A stretch of 64,000 nucleotides of DNA. Source: Saccharum officinarum (Eukaryota > Streptophyta > Magnoliopsida > Poales > Poaceae). Each line of letters starts with the position of its first letter. Position 1 is the first letter of the stretch. The DNA lies in contig CM036170.1 in the NCBI GenBank assembly GCA_020631735.1, forward strand, positions 71,067,737 through 71,131,736. Reading direction: 5' to 3'. Positions 1 to 11,207 of the stretch are shown piece by piece. The translations under genes and the position numbers were made by a program. The notes under the pieces are model-generated. The model was not told the origin of the DNA, did no database searches, and saw only the letters and a list, made by a program, of their open reading frames with translations.

Positions 1-778
1 CTGTTGCAGCTAATTGATGCCCTTCCTTTTTGTATCAGGAGTTATTTGTGCACAGTGCAGTGTAGTTTAATTACTTATTTGGTTGAAATTTGGGAGTGCT
101 TTGGGCAAGTTCCTTAGCTTATTCGCTCAATCTGAGGGCCTCAGTTGGGTGAGGAATTCACTATCTTTTTTGTTTTGGACTTTTTGTTTAACAGACACTC
201 GATGTTGGATTTTTTAGAGATGATTTTCAGGAGTGCCATTGGATCTGGCCATCAGGGGACACCATCCTCTCCAGACTTTGGTACCAGATGTAAATGCTTG
301 ATGATATGGATATAAGTTGCATTAGATTAGAATGTCAATATGTGGTTCCAATCTTACTTCAGCACAAAACTAGGTGACGATCTTCATATACTTAAGGAAA
401 TGACATATTGACACCTTGATGCACTCTGCTTAGTAAATTGTTAATGAAACATGTTCATCTGTACCCCTTGGGAGGGCCATTTTTGTGCTTCTCATTTGTA
501 TGATGATGTTTGGGCTGATCATGTGTTGACATATTCTTTGATTGTGAGATCTAAGTAGGGCCCCCTTGCCCAGTGGCTAGCGTTCCTCTGCTCACAAGAC
601 TTGGAGCAGCAGCTTTTCAAAATCCTGTGTCTTGTGCTTGTATCTATGTTTGGCGGTCCAGCAGAAGCAAGTAGCGCCAACTTCTCATAGGATGTGGATT
701 TTTCCCGTTATTAATTGTACTTTCCAGTTTAATTGTTAACAAGAGATCATGCTACCCTGACCGCCTCCAATGCATACA

Positions 779-859
779 GAGGTACTTCTGAAAGATGGTG
801 CTTCAGAGGAGCTGCTTGAAAATATGAAGGCCGCCTCCTTGGCATGTATGTTTATTTAG
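779..859 (+). CDS. Possible last exon of an unknown gene
   Basis: A CAG splice-acceptor-like site at 777-779 is followed by 26 open codons that end at TAG 857-859. The encoded stretch is acidic and helical-looking (contains DGASEELLENMKAASLA). It is too short to assign to a family, and the upstream exons cannot be traced in the preceding 700 bases. It may be a chance open stretch. No function is proposed. Confidence 0.2.
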   Translation, partial: EVLLKDGASEELLENMKAASLACMFI

Positions 860-1369
860 TTCCATCAACGATATCACCATCTCCATCCTTGCAATGTGTT
901 TGTTAAACTGCTAGAATGCTCCATTCTTGATGATTACTTGCCATGTGTTGTGATGAATTATAAAATTGTTTTATTGAAAGTGGAATTAATTTTTGTCTAT
1001 GAACATATACCGAATTTGCTTTCTAAAACAAAAATTCCTCTAAACACATGTAGCAACTTTGGCACAGAGGTTTTTTGGATAAGGTGTATGTAGGGATCAA
1101 AAATCTTACATAAGCAAGAAATGTGAATATATCAAAGGTATTATTACGATAGCTCTTATTTCTTGAAGGAAAGGCTCTCAATTAGTTTACCAATCAACAT
1201 TTGTTGGTTCAGGTTTGGGTGCACATCTAGAGAGCGGATAGCTACATGCTAAGCATTTGTTGCACTTTAGGCATCCCTTTGTGCAATTGTGCTTCGCGAA
1301 CAGGGCACCGGACATCTGCAGTATATGGTTGTATCCATGATGTATACACATTCGCTATTGTAACTAATT

Positions 1370-1413
1370 AGTATCAGTTGCAAAGGTTGGGAGTATCAGT
1401 TACAAAGGTTGGG
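1370..1413. repeat. 22-bp direct tandem repeat, two copies
   Basis: The unit starting AGTATCAGTT at 1370 is repeated at 1392 with one mismatch (G versus A at the eleventh base). It is a small local duplication of no known function. Confidence 0.8.
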
Positions 1414-1735
1414 AGTTGCTTGTGATGTTGCTACCTTTGAACTAGCTCTTAGTGTATTATCTATGGTTAAGCATTGTTTTGTTCCCGTTGCAACGCACAA
1501 GCATGATCCTAGTAAAAGAGAGAAATGAATAAGAAAAAGATAAAATCACTTGCTTAAGGGGAAGCCATATCAAACCAAATAAAAGCGAGGTACCACCACC
1601 CGTTTGCCAAGATGGTGTGTCATCATGTGTTATGTTTTGTTTTGTTTAACCAAGCTAATAGGCTAAAGTGCAATAATCAGCTCACCAACTTTTTTTCAAA
1701 GTAGGTACTTGGGACAGAACTAATTAAACTTACAT

Positions 1736-3230
1736 ATGGCGCCTCTCACTAACCACTTCAAAAGTATTGTATTCGTATACTTATTAGGGTCTCAATTCTC
1801 AAGCTCTTTATCCCTCTGTTCTCATGCCATGTCTCCAGATCATCTTCCTCGCGCCTGTGCTCTTCTTCGGCTCTGGTGTGCATGCGCTCGCGCCCCTGCA
1901 CATGGAGGAGGCTCACCCCTTGCGCTTGTCACTGGCCCTGTGCCCCCCATCGGCGATCGCGCCAATGCCAGCACTTCGACGGAGACTGGGCGTCGCGGCT
2001 CCGACCGTCATGGAGGAAGGGCATTTTGGGTAGGCCCACAAACAGGATGGATAGAGCTAGGCGAAGCTAGTTTTTTTGGCTCCTCCTCTCTCCTGCTGCT
2101 CTAGAGACCGGGAAATCCGGCACTTCATGCAAGGAGCGATGCCTTCTCGACCCGTTTGGTAGGCAACCACCCAAAATAGCTTCAAGAATCCCTGCCAAAC
2201 AGCTTGAGGAGCCGGCGACGCAGCGACTGACTTTTTTTAGTTTTTAGCCCTTTTTTAAAAGATATTCACAAATATGCCCCCAGTGGTATCCTTTCAAAAA
2301 AAATAGACCCTGACCTTGGCGCCGAACTTACACGTCTCGGTGGTCCAGGGTCATTTTCTGGGTGTCATTGACGTGGTTGCCTGCGTGGCGCTGATGTGGC
2401 ATGAGCTCGGTGCCAATTGCTACGATGTCGAGCTATAGAAATTGGCAAATTTGAATTTTTACCATGACTTGAATATTGAGAAATGTGGCTAACTCTATAG
2501 TTTTTACGGTGACTTGTTGTTTAATCACTTAAAATAATCTAGAAATACTTAAGACAAAAATTGATCAAGGGTTTATGTTCATGAATTAGCCTAAAAATGC
2601 TTCTAAGTGTTGGATCAATAGTTAACTCCTTTTTTCATGATGTTGTTTTGACCAGGGTAAAACTATATTTTCTTTTCTAGATATGAAGTTTGATCTTTAA
2701 TAGAAGTTATAGTTTGAGTTGAGTACAACAAACTTTGCTTTTGGACCTAAACCTAAATCAGTCTTTAACATGGCCAAATAGTGACCACAAGTTTGAATAT
2801 AATGTTGTTTTGGCCCCTTCAAATCTTTCTAATCCCCTGATCACCGGCAGTGAATTGACATGTTTGTGACATTTTATCTTCTAAATTTGTATAGCAACTC
2901 AATTTGATACCTTACTATGAGTTTGAATCCTCTCTGAGGAGATGACAGCAAAACAAGTCTCGTCAAGTTTGGACTTAACCACGGTTTGCTTGAACTACTT
3001 TAGCAGTACTTTTCAGCGAATGAATAATATTTTTCTCTCACAACAAATCAGCATAAGTTAAATTTCAGCATAAGCGAATAGGGGCGGTAAAAAGCCAGAC
3101 TTAGCCACGGTAATAAACTCTAGACTTAGCTATATTTCCACGGGCTTACAGGTCATGTCGTGCTTACAAGTGAGGTATGTTGCGTGCATGCTTGCATGCT
3201 TGCACATGCACGTATGGTTCGTTGCATGCA
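1736..3230. other. Repeat-like intergenic DNA
   Basis: Positions 1736-2104 hold a GC-rich stretch with open frames that resemble no family. From 2225 to about 3110 the text has the style of old grass DNA transposons. Around 3010-3050 a segment with ATTTTTCTCTCACAACAAATCAG is nearly the same as one at 59490-59510, which marks a dispersed repeat family. No gene is seen. Confidence 0.4.
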
Positions 3231-3446
3231 CGGTACATATATACCCTTGCTAGGGTTTCTTGGAGACCCGATTCTCTTATAAGCCACCACAGGCGTGTAA
3301 CCTAAAACTCTTGAGATAGTTAGATTGTTGCTGGCTGGTGCCCGTAGTTTTTCCCCTTCGCATTGGAGGGGTTTTCCACGTTAAATCGTGTGTCTCCGCT
3401 GTGATTGATTTCGTTTTACTTCATATTCCATACGTCGTTCATAACA
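3231..3446 (+). repeat. 5' LTR remnant of the Copia element
   Basis: It matches 7777-7990 with about five substitutions and a 2-bp indel over about 215 bases, and ends in ..ATAACA directly before the primer binding site. The first ~168 bases of the 3' LTR (7609-7776) have no counterpart upstream. The sequence before 3231 is different (GCATGC-rich), so this LTR is truncated or rearranged on its outer side. Confidence 0.88.
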
Positions 3447-3448
3447 AG

Positions 3449-3460
3449 TGGTACCAGAGC
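3449..3460 (+). promoter_or_regulatory. Copia primer binding site
   Basis: TGGTACCAGAGC lies 2 bases after the 5' LTR. It differs by one base from the standard plant Copia site TGGTATCAGAGC, which pairs with the 3' end of initiator methionine tRNA and primes minus-strand synthesis. Confidence 0.85.
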
Positions 3461-3479
3461 TGCGGTTGCTGTAGGGTTC

Positions 3480-4376
3480 ATGACGACGTCGATGAAGTTC
3501 GATCTTCCGCTGCTGAACTACGACACGCGGTTCTCGCTATGGCAAGTCAAGATGCGGGGAATTCTGGCGCAGACTCATGACTACGATGAGGCGCTGGATA
3601 ACTTCGGCAAGACGAAGGCCGATTGGACTCCTGAGGAGATCCGCAAGGATCAGAAGGCTCTCGCCCTAATTCAGTTACATCTTCATAATGATATTTTGCA
3701 GGAGTGTCTGAAAGAGAAAACTGCTGCAGAACTATGGCTGAAACTAGAATCGATCTGTATGTGCAAGGATCTAACCAGTAAGATGCAGATGAAGATGAAG
3801 CTGTTCACTCTGAAGATGAAGGAGGAGGATTCGGTGATGACCCACATCGCTGAATTCAAGAAGATCGTGGCCGACCTAGTGTCGATGGAGGTGAAGTATG
3901 ATGATGAGGACTTAGGTCTTCTACTGTTATGTTCTTTGCCAAATTCGTATGTAAATTTTCGTGACACTATACTTTTGAGCCGTGATGAACTAACCCTAAA
4001 GGAAGTTTATGAGGCTCTCCAGTCTAAGGAGAAGATGAAAGTTATGGTGCAGCATGACGGAACGTCATCCTCAAAGGGCGAAGCTTTGCATGTGAGAGGC
4101 AAAACTGATAACAGATCCTCATATGATAGCAATGATGGTAGAAAGAACTACGAGAGGAGAGGCCATTCAAAGTCCAAGCCGCATGGTAATAAAAAGTTCT
4201 GTATTTATTGCAAGCTGACAAATCATAATGTTGAGGATTGCAGAAAAGTACAGAATAAGGAGAAGAGAAAAAACAAGTCGGCTGGTAAGGTCTCTGTTGC
4301 TGCTGCTGCGTCTGATGATGATTCTGGAGATTGTCTGATAGTGCTTGCTGGTTGTGTTGCTGGTCATGATGAATGA
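3480..4376 (+). pseudogene. gag: Copia gag (capsid) region
   Basis: The likely start is the ATG at 3480, 20 bases past the primer binding site. An in-frame upstream start at 3405 would lie in the LTR and is rejected. The protein (about 298 residues) has the UBN2-type gag fold sequence near its N-terminus (LPLLNYDTRFSLWQVKM). It then has a basic linker and a CCHC zinc knuckle with the pattern C-x2-C-x4-H-x4-C near residue 240 (FCIYCKLTNHNVEDC). It ends at TGA 4374, where the polyprotein should continue: the next codons in the same frame are the protease motif ILDSACSFH. The stop looks like a changed Trp codon. Confidence 0.9.
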
Positions 4377-5937
4377 ATTCTAGATTCCGCATGTTCATTT
4401 CATATTTGTACTAACAGAAATTGGTTTAGTTCATATAAGTCTGTGCAGAAAGGGAATGTTATGCGGATGGGAGATGATAACCCAGGTGACGTCGTGGGGA
4501 TTGGATCAGTTCAGATCAAGACTGATGATGGCATGACACGCACGCTGAAAAACGTCAGGTATATACCAGGGATATCTAGGAATCTTATCTCATTGAGCAC
4601 GCTTGATGCAGAAGGTTACAAATATTCCGGTTCAGATGGCATTCTGAAGGTATCAAAAGGTTCTCTTGTCTGTTTGAAAGGTGATCTTAATTCTGCAAAG
4701 TTATATGTCCTTAGAGGGTGTACTTTACATGGTTCTGATTCCGCTGCTGCTGCTGTTACTAATGATGAACCTAATAAAACTAACCTTTGGCACATGCGTT
4801 TGGAGACATATGAGTCACCATGGTATGACAGATTTGATGAAGAGAAACCTGCTGAAAGGCTGCACTTCGAGTAAGATCAAGTTTTGTGAGCATTGCATTT
4901 TCGGCAAGCATAAGAGGGTACAGTTCAACACTTCTATTCACACCACCAAAGGTACTCTTGATTATGTTCATGCTGATTTATGGGGTCCTTCTAAGAAGCC
5001 CTCACTTGGTGGTGCTCGTTACATGCTTACAATTATTGATGATTACTCTAGAAGGGTTTGGCCTTATTTTCTAAAACAGAAAGATGATACTTTTGTTGCT
5101 TTTAAGAACTGGAAAGTAATGATAGAAAGATAAACTAAAAGGAAGGTAAAATTGCTTCGTACTGATAATGGTGGAGAATTTTGTTCGCATGCCTTTAATG
5201 ATTATTGCAGACAGGAAGGCATTGTTAGGCATTACACCATACCCCATACTCTACAACAGAATGGTGTGGCTGAACAGATGAACATAACCATTATCTCCAG
5301 GGCCCGTTGCATGTTGTCTCATGCAAGGATAAGCAAGCGTTTTTGGGCTGAAGCTGCTAATACTGCCTGTTACTTGATAAACAGGTCACCTTCTATTCCA
5401 TTAAATAAGAAAACTCCTATTGAGGTATGGTCTGGTACGCCTGCTAATTATTCACAGTTAAAAGTTTTTCGATGCACTGCTTATGCTCATGTTGACAATG
5501 AAAAATTAGAGCCTAGAGCTGTTAAGTGTCTTTTCCTTGGTTATGGTTCAGGAATCAAAGGCTATAAATTGTGAAATCCTGAAACAGGGAAGACTTTTAT
5601 GAGCAGGAGTGTTGTATTCAATGAATCTGTGATGTTTAATAACAGTTTGCCCTCAGAACGTATTCCAGAAAAAGAGTTGTAGCGTATGCGCATGTAGGTG
5701 GAGCATGTTGATGATGATATAGGTGTGCAGGTAGAGCCTGCTGATGAGCAGGATGACCATAATAATGATGTTGCTGATAATGATGCTCATGATGATGTTC
5801 AGCAAACTCCTCCTATTTTGCAGCTAGAGGAGGAATTACCTATTGCTCAACGCAAGTCAAAAAGGACAGTTGTACCTCCTAAACGTCTTTTCGAAGAATG
5901 TAATTTATTTTACTATGCTTTGAGTTGTGCTGAATAG
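4377..5937 (+). pseudogene. pol: Copia protease and integrase region, broken
   Basis: Protease follows gag without a break in frame. Its active site reads DSA rather than the usual DSG/DTG. The frame then shifts by one near 4803, inside the pre-integrase zinc domain. Integrase continues in the new frame with the first Asp in HADLWG (about 4971), the second in RTDNGGEF (about 5158) and the Glu in NGVAEQ (about 5270), so the DD-E triad is present. Stops lie at 5131-5133 (TAA), 5572-5574 (TGA), 5680-5682, 5695-5697 and 5935-5937 (TAG). The stretch after 5640 is the acidic linker between integrase and RT. Confidence 0.88.
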
Positions 5938-7509
5938 GTGGAGAATGTTCATGAGCCAGCAACCTATAAAGAAGCTGTTCGTTGTGCTGATAGTGAGAAT
6001 TGGATTTCTGCTATGCATGAGGAGATGCAGTCTCTTGAGAAGAACAGTACATGGGAGGTTGTTCCTTTGCCTAAGAAAAAGAAGACCATAAATTGCAAGT
6101 GGATCTTCAAGAGAAAGGAGGGTTTATCTCCAAGCGAGCCTCCAAAGTATAAGGCAAGGTTAGTTGCAAAAGGCTACAGTCAAGTTTCGGGTGTTGACTA
6201 TAATGATGTGTTCTCTCCAGTGGTAAAACACAGTTTAATTCGTACTTTCTTGAGTATTGTTGCTTCACATGATCTTGAGCTTGAGCAGTTAGATGTGAAG
6301 ACTGCGTTTTTGCATGGAGAGCTAGAGGAGGACATATACATGGACCAACCGGAAGGGTTCATAGTGCCTGGCAAGGAAAAATATGTGTGCAAGTTGAAGC
6401 GCTCCTTGTATGGTTTGAAACAGTCCCCTCGTCAGTGGAACAAGAGGTTTGATTCATTTATGTTGTCACACAGTTTCAAAAGATCTAGATATGATAGCTG
6501 TGTTTACATCAAGCATGTTAATGGATCACTTATATATTTGTTGTTATATGTTGATGATATGCTGATTGCTGCCAAGAGCAAGAATAAAATCACTAAGTTA
6601 AAGAAGTTGTTAAGTAGTGAGTTTGATATGAAAGATCTTGGTAGTGCTAAGAAAATTCTTGGTACGGAAATTAGTAGAGACAGAAAATCTGGTTTGCTAT
6701 TTCTTAGTCAACAAAATTGTATCAAGAAAGTTCTTCAGTGTTTCAACATGCAAAATGCTAAGGCTGTTAGTACCCCTATTGCACCTCACTTTAAGTTGTC
6801 AGCTGCTCAGTATCCTAGTACAGATGCAGAGATTGAGTACATGTCAAGGGTTCTTTATTCTAGTGCTGTTGGGTCTTTGATGTATGTCATGGTTTGCTCT
6901 CGTCCAGATTTGTCATATGCTATGAGTCTTGTTAGTAGATATATGTCTAATCCTGGCAAAGAACATTGGAGGGCAATTCAGTGGATTTTCAAGTACCTCA
7001 GAGGCACAGCAGATTCATGTTTGAAGTTTGGAAGAACAGATAAGGGTCTCATTGGTTATGTAGATTCTGATTATGCTGCTGATCTGGACAGGCGAAGATC
7101 AATTTTTGGTTATGTGTTTACTGTTGGCAGTTGTGCTGTGAGTTGGAAGGCTACGTTACAGTCTGTTGTTGCTTTGTCTACTACTGAAGCAAAATATATG
7201 GCTATTTGTGAAGCGTGCAAAGAATTAATATGGTTGAAAGGTTTGTACGCTGAACTCAGTGGAATTGAATCTTGCATAAGTTTGCACTGTGACAGTCAAA
7301 GTGCAATTTACCTCACTAAAGATCAGATGTTCCATGAGAGAACTAAGCACATAGATATCAAGTATCATTTTGTGCGTGATGTGATTGAAGAAGGTAAGCT
7401 GAAGGTATGCAATACTAGTACTCATGATAATCCTGCTGATATGATGACAAAGCATGTTCCTGTTGCTAAATTTGAGTTATGCTCAAGCTTAGTTGGTTTA
7501 ATTGAATAG
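5938..7509 (+). pseudogene. pol: Copia reverse transcriptase and RNase H, open for 523 codons
   Basis: This is the longest intact piece of the element. The RT domain (RVT_2 type) begins near residue 30 (WISAMHEEM) and has the catalytic YVDDM motif near residue 204 (about 6547). RNase H follows with DSDYAAD near residue 378, TTEAKYMA near 416, and the conserved [11 protein letters not shown] near 480. The piece starts right after TAG 5935-5937 with a GTG codon, so it has no start of its own and would be made only as part of the polyprotein. The stop at 7507-7509 is probably the natural end. Confidence 0.9.
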
Positions 7510-7608
7510 TCCAAGAGACTATTGTTGGCACCAGCGGTTTTCTATCTTTGTTGTTCAGGATGATGGGTTGATTTATGATACAAGATGAATTTGTCTCAAG
7601 GTGGAGTT

Positions 7609-7990
7609 TGTTGGAGTTGTTCCAAATTCACTGCAAGATATAGGCCGGGCTTCTGACGGAGTGAAGCGGAGGCCCGTAGATGCCGAAGGCTGGGCCGGAG
7701 CGTAGTGGAGTCTGAAGCCGGTCCATCAGGCCGCGCCCGTGCACACACGGGGGGTGCGGGAGGCTCCCCCGCGGTACGGTACATATATACCCTTGCTAGG
7801 GTTTCTTGGAGACCCGATTCTCTTGTAAGCCGCCACAGGCGTGTAACCCAAAACTCTTGAGATAGTGAGATTGTTGCTGGCTGGTGCCCGTGGTTTTTCC
7901 CCTTCGCATTGGAGGGGTTTTCCACGTTAAATCGTGTCTCCGCTGTGATTGATTTCGTTTTACTTCATATTCCATACGTCGTTCATAACA
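7609..7990 (+). repeat. 3' LTR of the Copia element with purine tract before it
   Basis: It starts TGTTGG and ends ATAACA (TG..CA). The purine-rich tract AAGGTGGAG just before 7609 fits the polypurine tract that primes plus-strand synthesis. The inner 214 bases match the 5' LTR remnant. The outer 168 bases are GC-rich and unique to this end. Confidence 0.85.
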
Positions 7991-9610
7991 GGGGAGTCAT
8001 GGAGGGGAGGGGAGCGATGCCGCGGAGGAGAGGGGAGCGACGAGTCCTGGGGGCCGGGGTGTCCTGCGCTCACGGAGGAGACTGAGGCAGCCACGGATCG
8101 CATGAGGAAGGGAGCAGGATTCGCGACAATCTTTCCTAGGGGCGATTGCGGGATCACAGCAGTTGCGGGATCAACGTGGCCCCACCTGGCGGCGCGGTTT
8201 GGAGGCGCGGTATCGTAGGTGGGAGGCAGACGGACGAAGAATTTTGTCGCACAAAAAAAATGTCGATCTTTTATTCTTTTTAGTTGCAGAAGATGTGATC
8301 GACCGACCAAAAGCTTAGAGTAGAGGAAGGAAGAAGGCGCTGGCTGCATGTTAGGAGGAAAGCCTGACTGTGGGTGGTTAGGAACGGAATTAAGTGATGC
8401 TTCTAGATAGTATATGTGTTGTGATTTGTGAAGTTTCTTCTCAATTATATGCAAGTCAGCAATGGTTCCCTGTCTCTTAGGACCTAGCTTGTATTAAAAA
8501 TATAGGAGGTCAGCCAAGCACGAGTCAATTCATATTTTCTAAACTAAACCCCTCTCCTGCATTGGAAGGAGATGCAGGGTTCGTATCACAGCCGAGGTTC
8601 AAAATTTCGGCGGAATTTCATCGAAATTTTACAAAAATTGGTAATTTCTGGGGAGGCCAAAAAAAATTCTAATACCCAAATCAAAACCCCTGATCTCAGC
8701 ACAAAGGCTTCAGTAAGCAGTTGATATGCTGGTGCTTGTTCCTTTCTTTTGAGGAATGGCTGATGAACACTGACATATATCAGAGCAAGACTTGAGCAAA
8801 GCCAGAAGTTTCTACTTTCTAGGACCCAAAAGATTGAAGCATGTTGAGGAATGCCTGCAGGACGGAAATATTTCATTGTTCTGAAACACCGGCCGTCCAG
8901 CACTTGGGCACCTGAGAGCCGTCCGATCTAAGTTATGCAGCCTGGATCGGACCAATGGCAGAGGCGCCGGCAAAGGTCGAAGCAGAGGACGGCTGCTCAC
9001 TTGGCCGGCGAAGTAGACAACATGCATTCTGCAACTACTAGGAACAGCACGAGGCAGAGTGCAGCAACAGCATCTGCAAATTGGCAGCTGCAGCTAGCAC
9101 TGGCAGCGTCTGTAATTAGCGTACATGTCAAACTGTTCTAGGTATGATTCAAGCCATGAAACAACAACAGTTAACATACCAACACAATCATCAATCCATA
9201 CATGTCAAACTTTAACCTTTACTGATAATATTTACAAGATTTCAGAAGGCTAAATGCTTCAACAGTTTTGAAACTACATACCATTTGAGCATCACTACCC
9301 TTTTTTCTCAATCATGTAGGAAAAGTAATGTTGCTCAAATGTTATGTAGTTGAAGAATTCGGTTATCTTTTTTCACTTTTTTTTTCTTTTTCTATATTTT
9401 TCTTTTTTTTTAGAGGAAGCATTCATCTACCTAGAATGTTATGCATCCGTAAAACTTGGTGGAGAGGAGGCTGCTGAGGAGATAAAATTGTTGGCACCTC
9501 CTTACCACAGCTACTAACCCCCCTTGGCTTGGCAGGGAGATCACCTAACCTAATTATCAGCCCATCAGTTCTTCTTAGCTAAGTATTTAGGTGTTGAGCG
9601 CCTTGCCTTC
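7991..9610. other. Intergenic DNA with no supported gene
   Basis: Short open frames on both strands match no family. There is a purine-rich block at 7991-8060 and a T-rich tract at 9365-9410. The left end of the receptor kinase pseudogene lies at 9611, so 9400-9610 may contain its 3' untranslated region. Confidence 0.5.
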
Positions 9611-11107
9611 CTAGTAAGAAGGGGGTCGGAGTTCCCTTAGGCGTCGAACAACATGCTTCATTGTGGGCCTAGAAGCAAGAGACTCCTGCGTGCACCGGAC
9701 CGCCAGGTTCAGGAACTCAACCAGATCATCATGCGGGGCCTTCTCCCCAAAGCCTTCGATGAAGAACTCGCAACCTGCCTCTTTGGATAAGCTTCACAGC
9801 CCAGCTGACAATGTTGAAACCATCTCCATATGGAGAAAATGATCCAGTGCTTTCTTGTCTGAGATCAGCTCCAGCAGCACAACTCCGTAGCTGTAGACAT
9901 CTGCCTTGTCAGACACGCGGCATGTCATTGCATACTCAGGAGCCACATACCCAAAAGTACCAGCAACATCCGTTGTCGCATGCGTTTCTGAGTTCCGGAG
10001 AAGCCTTGCCAATCCAAAATCAGAAAGGTAGGCGTTGCATTCATTGTCGAGCAATATGTTGTTTGGCTTGACATCTCGGTGCAGAATGCGGGGGACGCAT
10101 TCGTCATGCATGTACGCAAGCGCATGAGCAACATCCAGAGCAATCTTGTGAAGCCTTCTCCAGCTGATTGGCCTCTTACCCCTCTCTTGTATGAACCTTT
10201 CCAGGCTGCCACCTGGCAGATAGTTGTATATCAGAAACATCTCCGACTCACTGATGTGGTACCCCAAGAGAGTGACAAGATGAGGATGACGGCATTGCCC
10301 AAGAATCCTCACTCTGCTTGGAACTCCTTGTCGCCATGCTGCTTCCCAATAGCAAGCCTCTTTATTGCCACAAGAACTCTAGGTGCCACCTCGGCTCTGT
10401 ATGTCGCGCCAAAGCCGCCGTTGCCAATGCAGTTGCTAGCATTGAAATTCCCAGTGGCGCGGACAACAGTCTCATATGTCAGGGGGCCTCCAATTTCAAC
10501 ATCAGCGAAAATCTTGACTTCCCTTCCCCTAAAAGTGCGCTTTGATGCTCTCTGAGGCCATTTCCTTGTGCAGATGCACAGGGTGAGTGCAACTAACAGA
10601 ACCACAACAATGGCTGATGCTGAAGCTATGGCAGCAATCTCTTTGATACCCAAGCCACCATCACCATTGCTGCTACTGCTGCTGCTGGGCTGCCATTAGA
10701 AGTGCCCGGCCTTGTCTCAGACAGCTCACGGATAATTGTTGGCATAGGAGAAACAGGAAACAGTTCACCAGTAACTGAATGAACAGTAACTACATGAACT
10801 GGTGAGACGGCAGCAGCAGCATTAACACCAGCAGTTATCTCCTCCTCCCCAGATAGTTTGTTGTTGTCAAGCAGTAAAACCGTGTGATTTCGCAGTGCCA
10901 CAAGATCAACAGGAACCTCCCCTGATAGAGAATTGTTGGACAAATTAAGAAATTCCAGCGACCCCAGCTGGGCCCAAACTGGAAGGTATCTCACCGCTGA
11001 AATTGTTGCCGGACAACGAGAGAAATTTCAGGTTCTTGAGCTCCGCGAGGCCTGAGGGAAGCCGGCCGCTGGAGCAAGTTGCCGCTGAGATCCATCCGGA
11101 CGAGGCT
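9611..11107 (-). pseudogene. LRR receptor-like kinase, RPK2/TOAD2 type, 3' part with frameshifts
   Basis: Reading leftwards from the gap: partial leucine-rich repeats ([16 protein letters not shown]), a Pro/Ser-rich juxtamembrane stretch, one membrane helix (AIVVVLLVALTLCIC, about 10590), then a kinase. The kinase has the glycine loop IGNGGFGATY, the VAIKRL lysine, the catalytic loop [13 protein letters not shown] in [10 protein letters not shown], and [10 protein letters not shown]. The C-terminus ends ..[18 protein letters not shown] at TAG 9611-9613. The glycine loop and APEY wording match RPK2 (TOAD2), a receptor in anther and meristem signalling. Frame breaks lie near 10990, 10640 (in a GCA repeat), 10311, 9836 and 9776. 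Key catalytic residues remain. Whether it is a young pseudogene or has sequencing errors cannot be told. Most of the ectodomain is beyond the gap. Confidence 0.88.
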
Positions 11108-11207
11108 NNNNNNNNNNNNNNNNNNNNNNNNNNNNNNNNNNNNNNNNNNNNNNNNNNNNNNNNNNNNNNNNNNNNNNNNNNNNNNNNNNNNNNNNNNNNN
11201 NNNNNNN
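11108..11207. other. Assembly gap, 100 N
   Basis: Exactly 100 undetermined bases, the usual placeholder for a gap of unknown size. It removes the receptor kinase ectodomain and the left end of the long LTR to its right. Confidence 0.99.

Larger units (their letters stand above)
1..1735. other. Unassigned AT-rich DNA, possibly the 3' end of an upstream gene
   Basis: No convincing long reading frame is seen on either strand. The composition (T-rich tracts, scattered short stops) fits introns, 3' untranslated DNA or old repeats. One short stretch (779-859) reads like a last exon and is listed separately, as is a 22-bp direct repeat near 1370. Confidence 0.4.
3231..7990 (+). mobile_element. Copia LTR retrotransposon, Tork/Tnt1-like, defective
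   Basis: The order is LTR remnant, primer binding site, gag, protease, integrase, reverse transcriptase, RNase H, purine tract, LTR. Integrase before RT is the diagnostic Copia order. The gag N-terminus and zinc knuckle resemble the Tnt1/Tork lineage. The frame is broken by in-frame stops at 4374, 5131, 5572, 5680, 5695 and 5935 and by a frameshift near 4803, so the copy is not autonomous. No matching 5-bp target duplication was found, because the outer end of the 5' LTR is missing. Confidence 0.93.

Noticed and set aside
1736..2104. 122-codon open frame, plus strand
   Set aside because: Low-complexity Ala/Ser/Arg-rich text, overlapping open frames on the same strand, and no motif. A by-product of GC-rich DNA.
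7596..7925. 109-codon minus-strand frame
   Set aside because: It lies fully inside the Copia 3' LTR and is a shadow of non-coding DNA.
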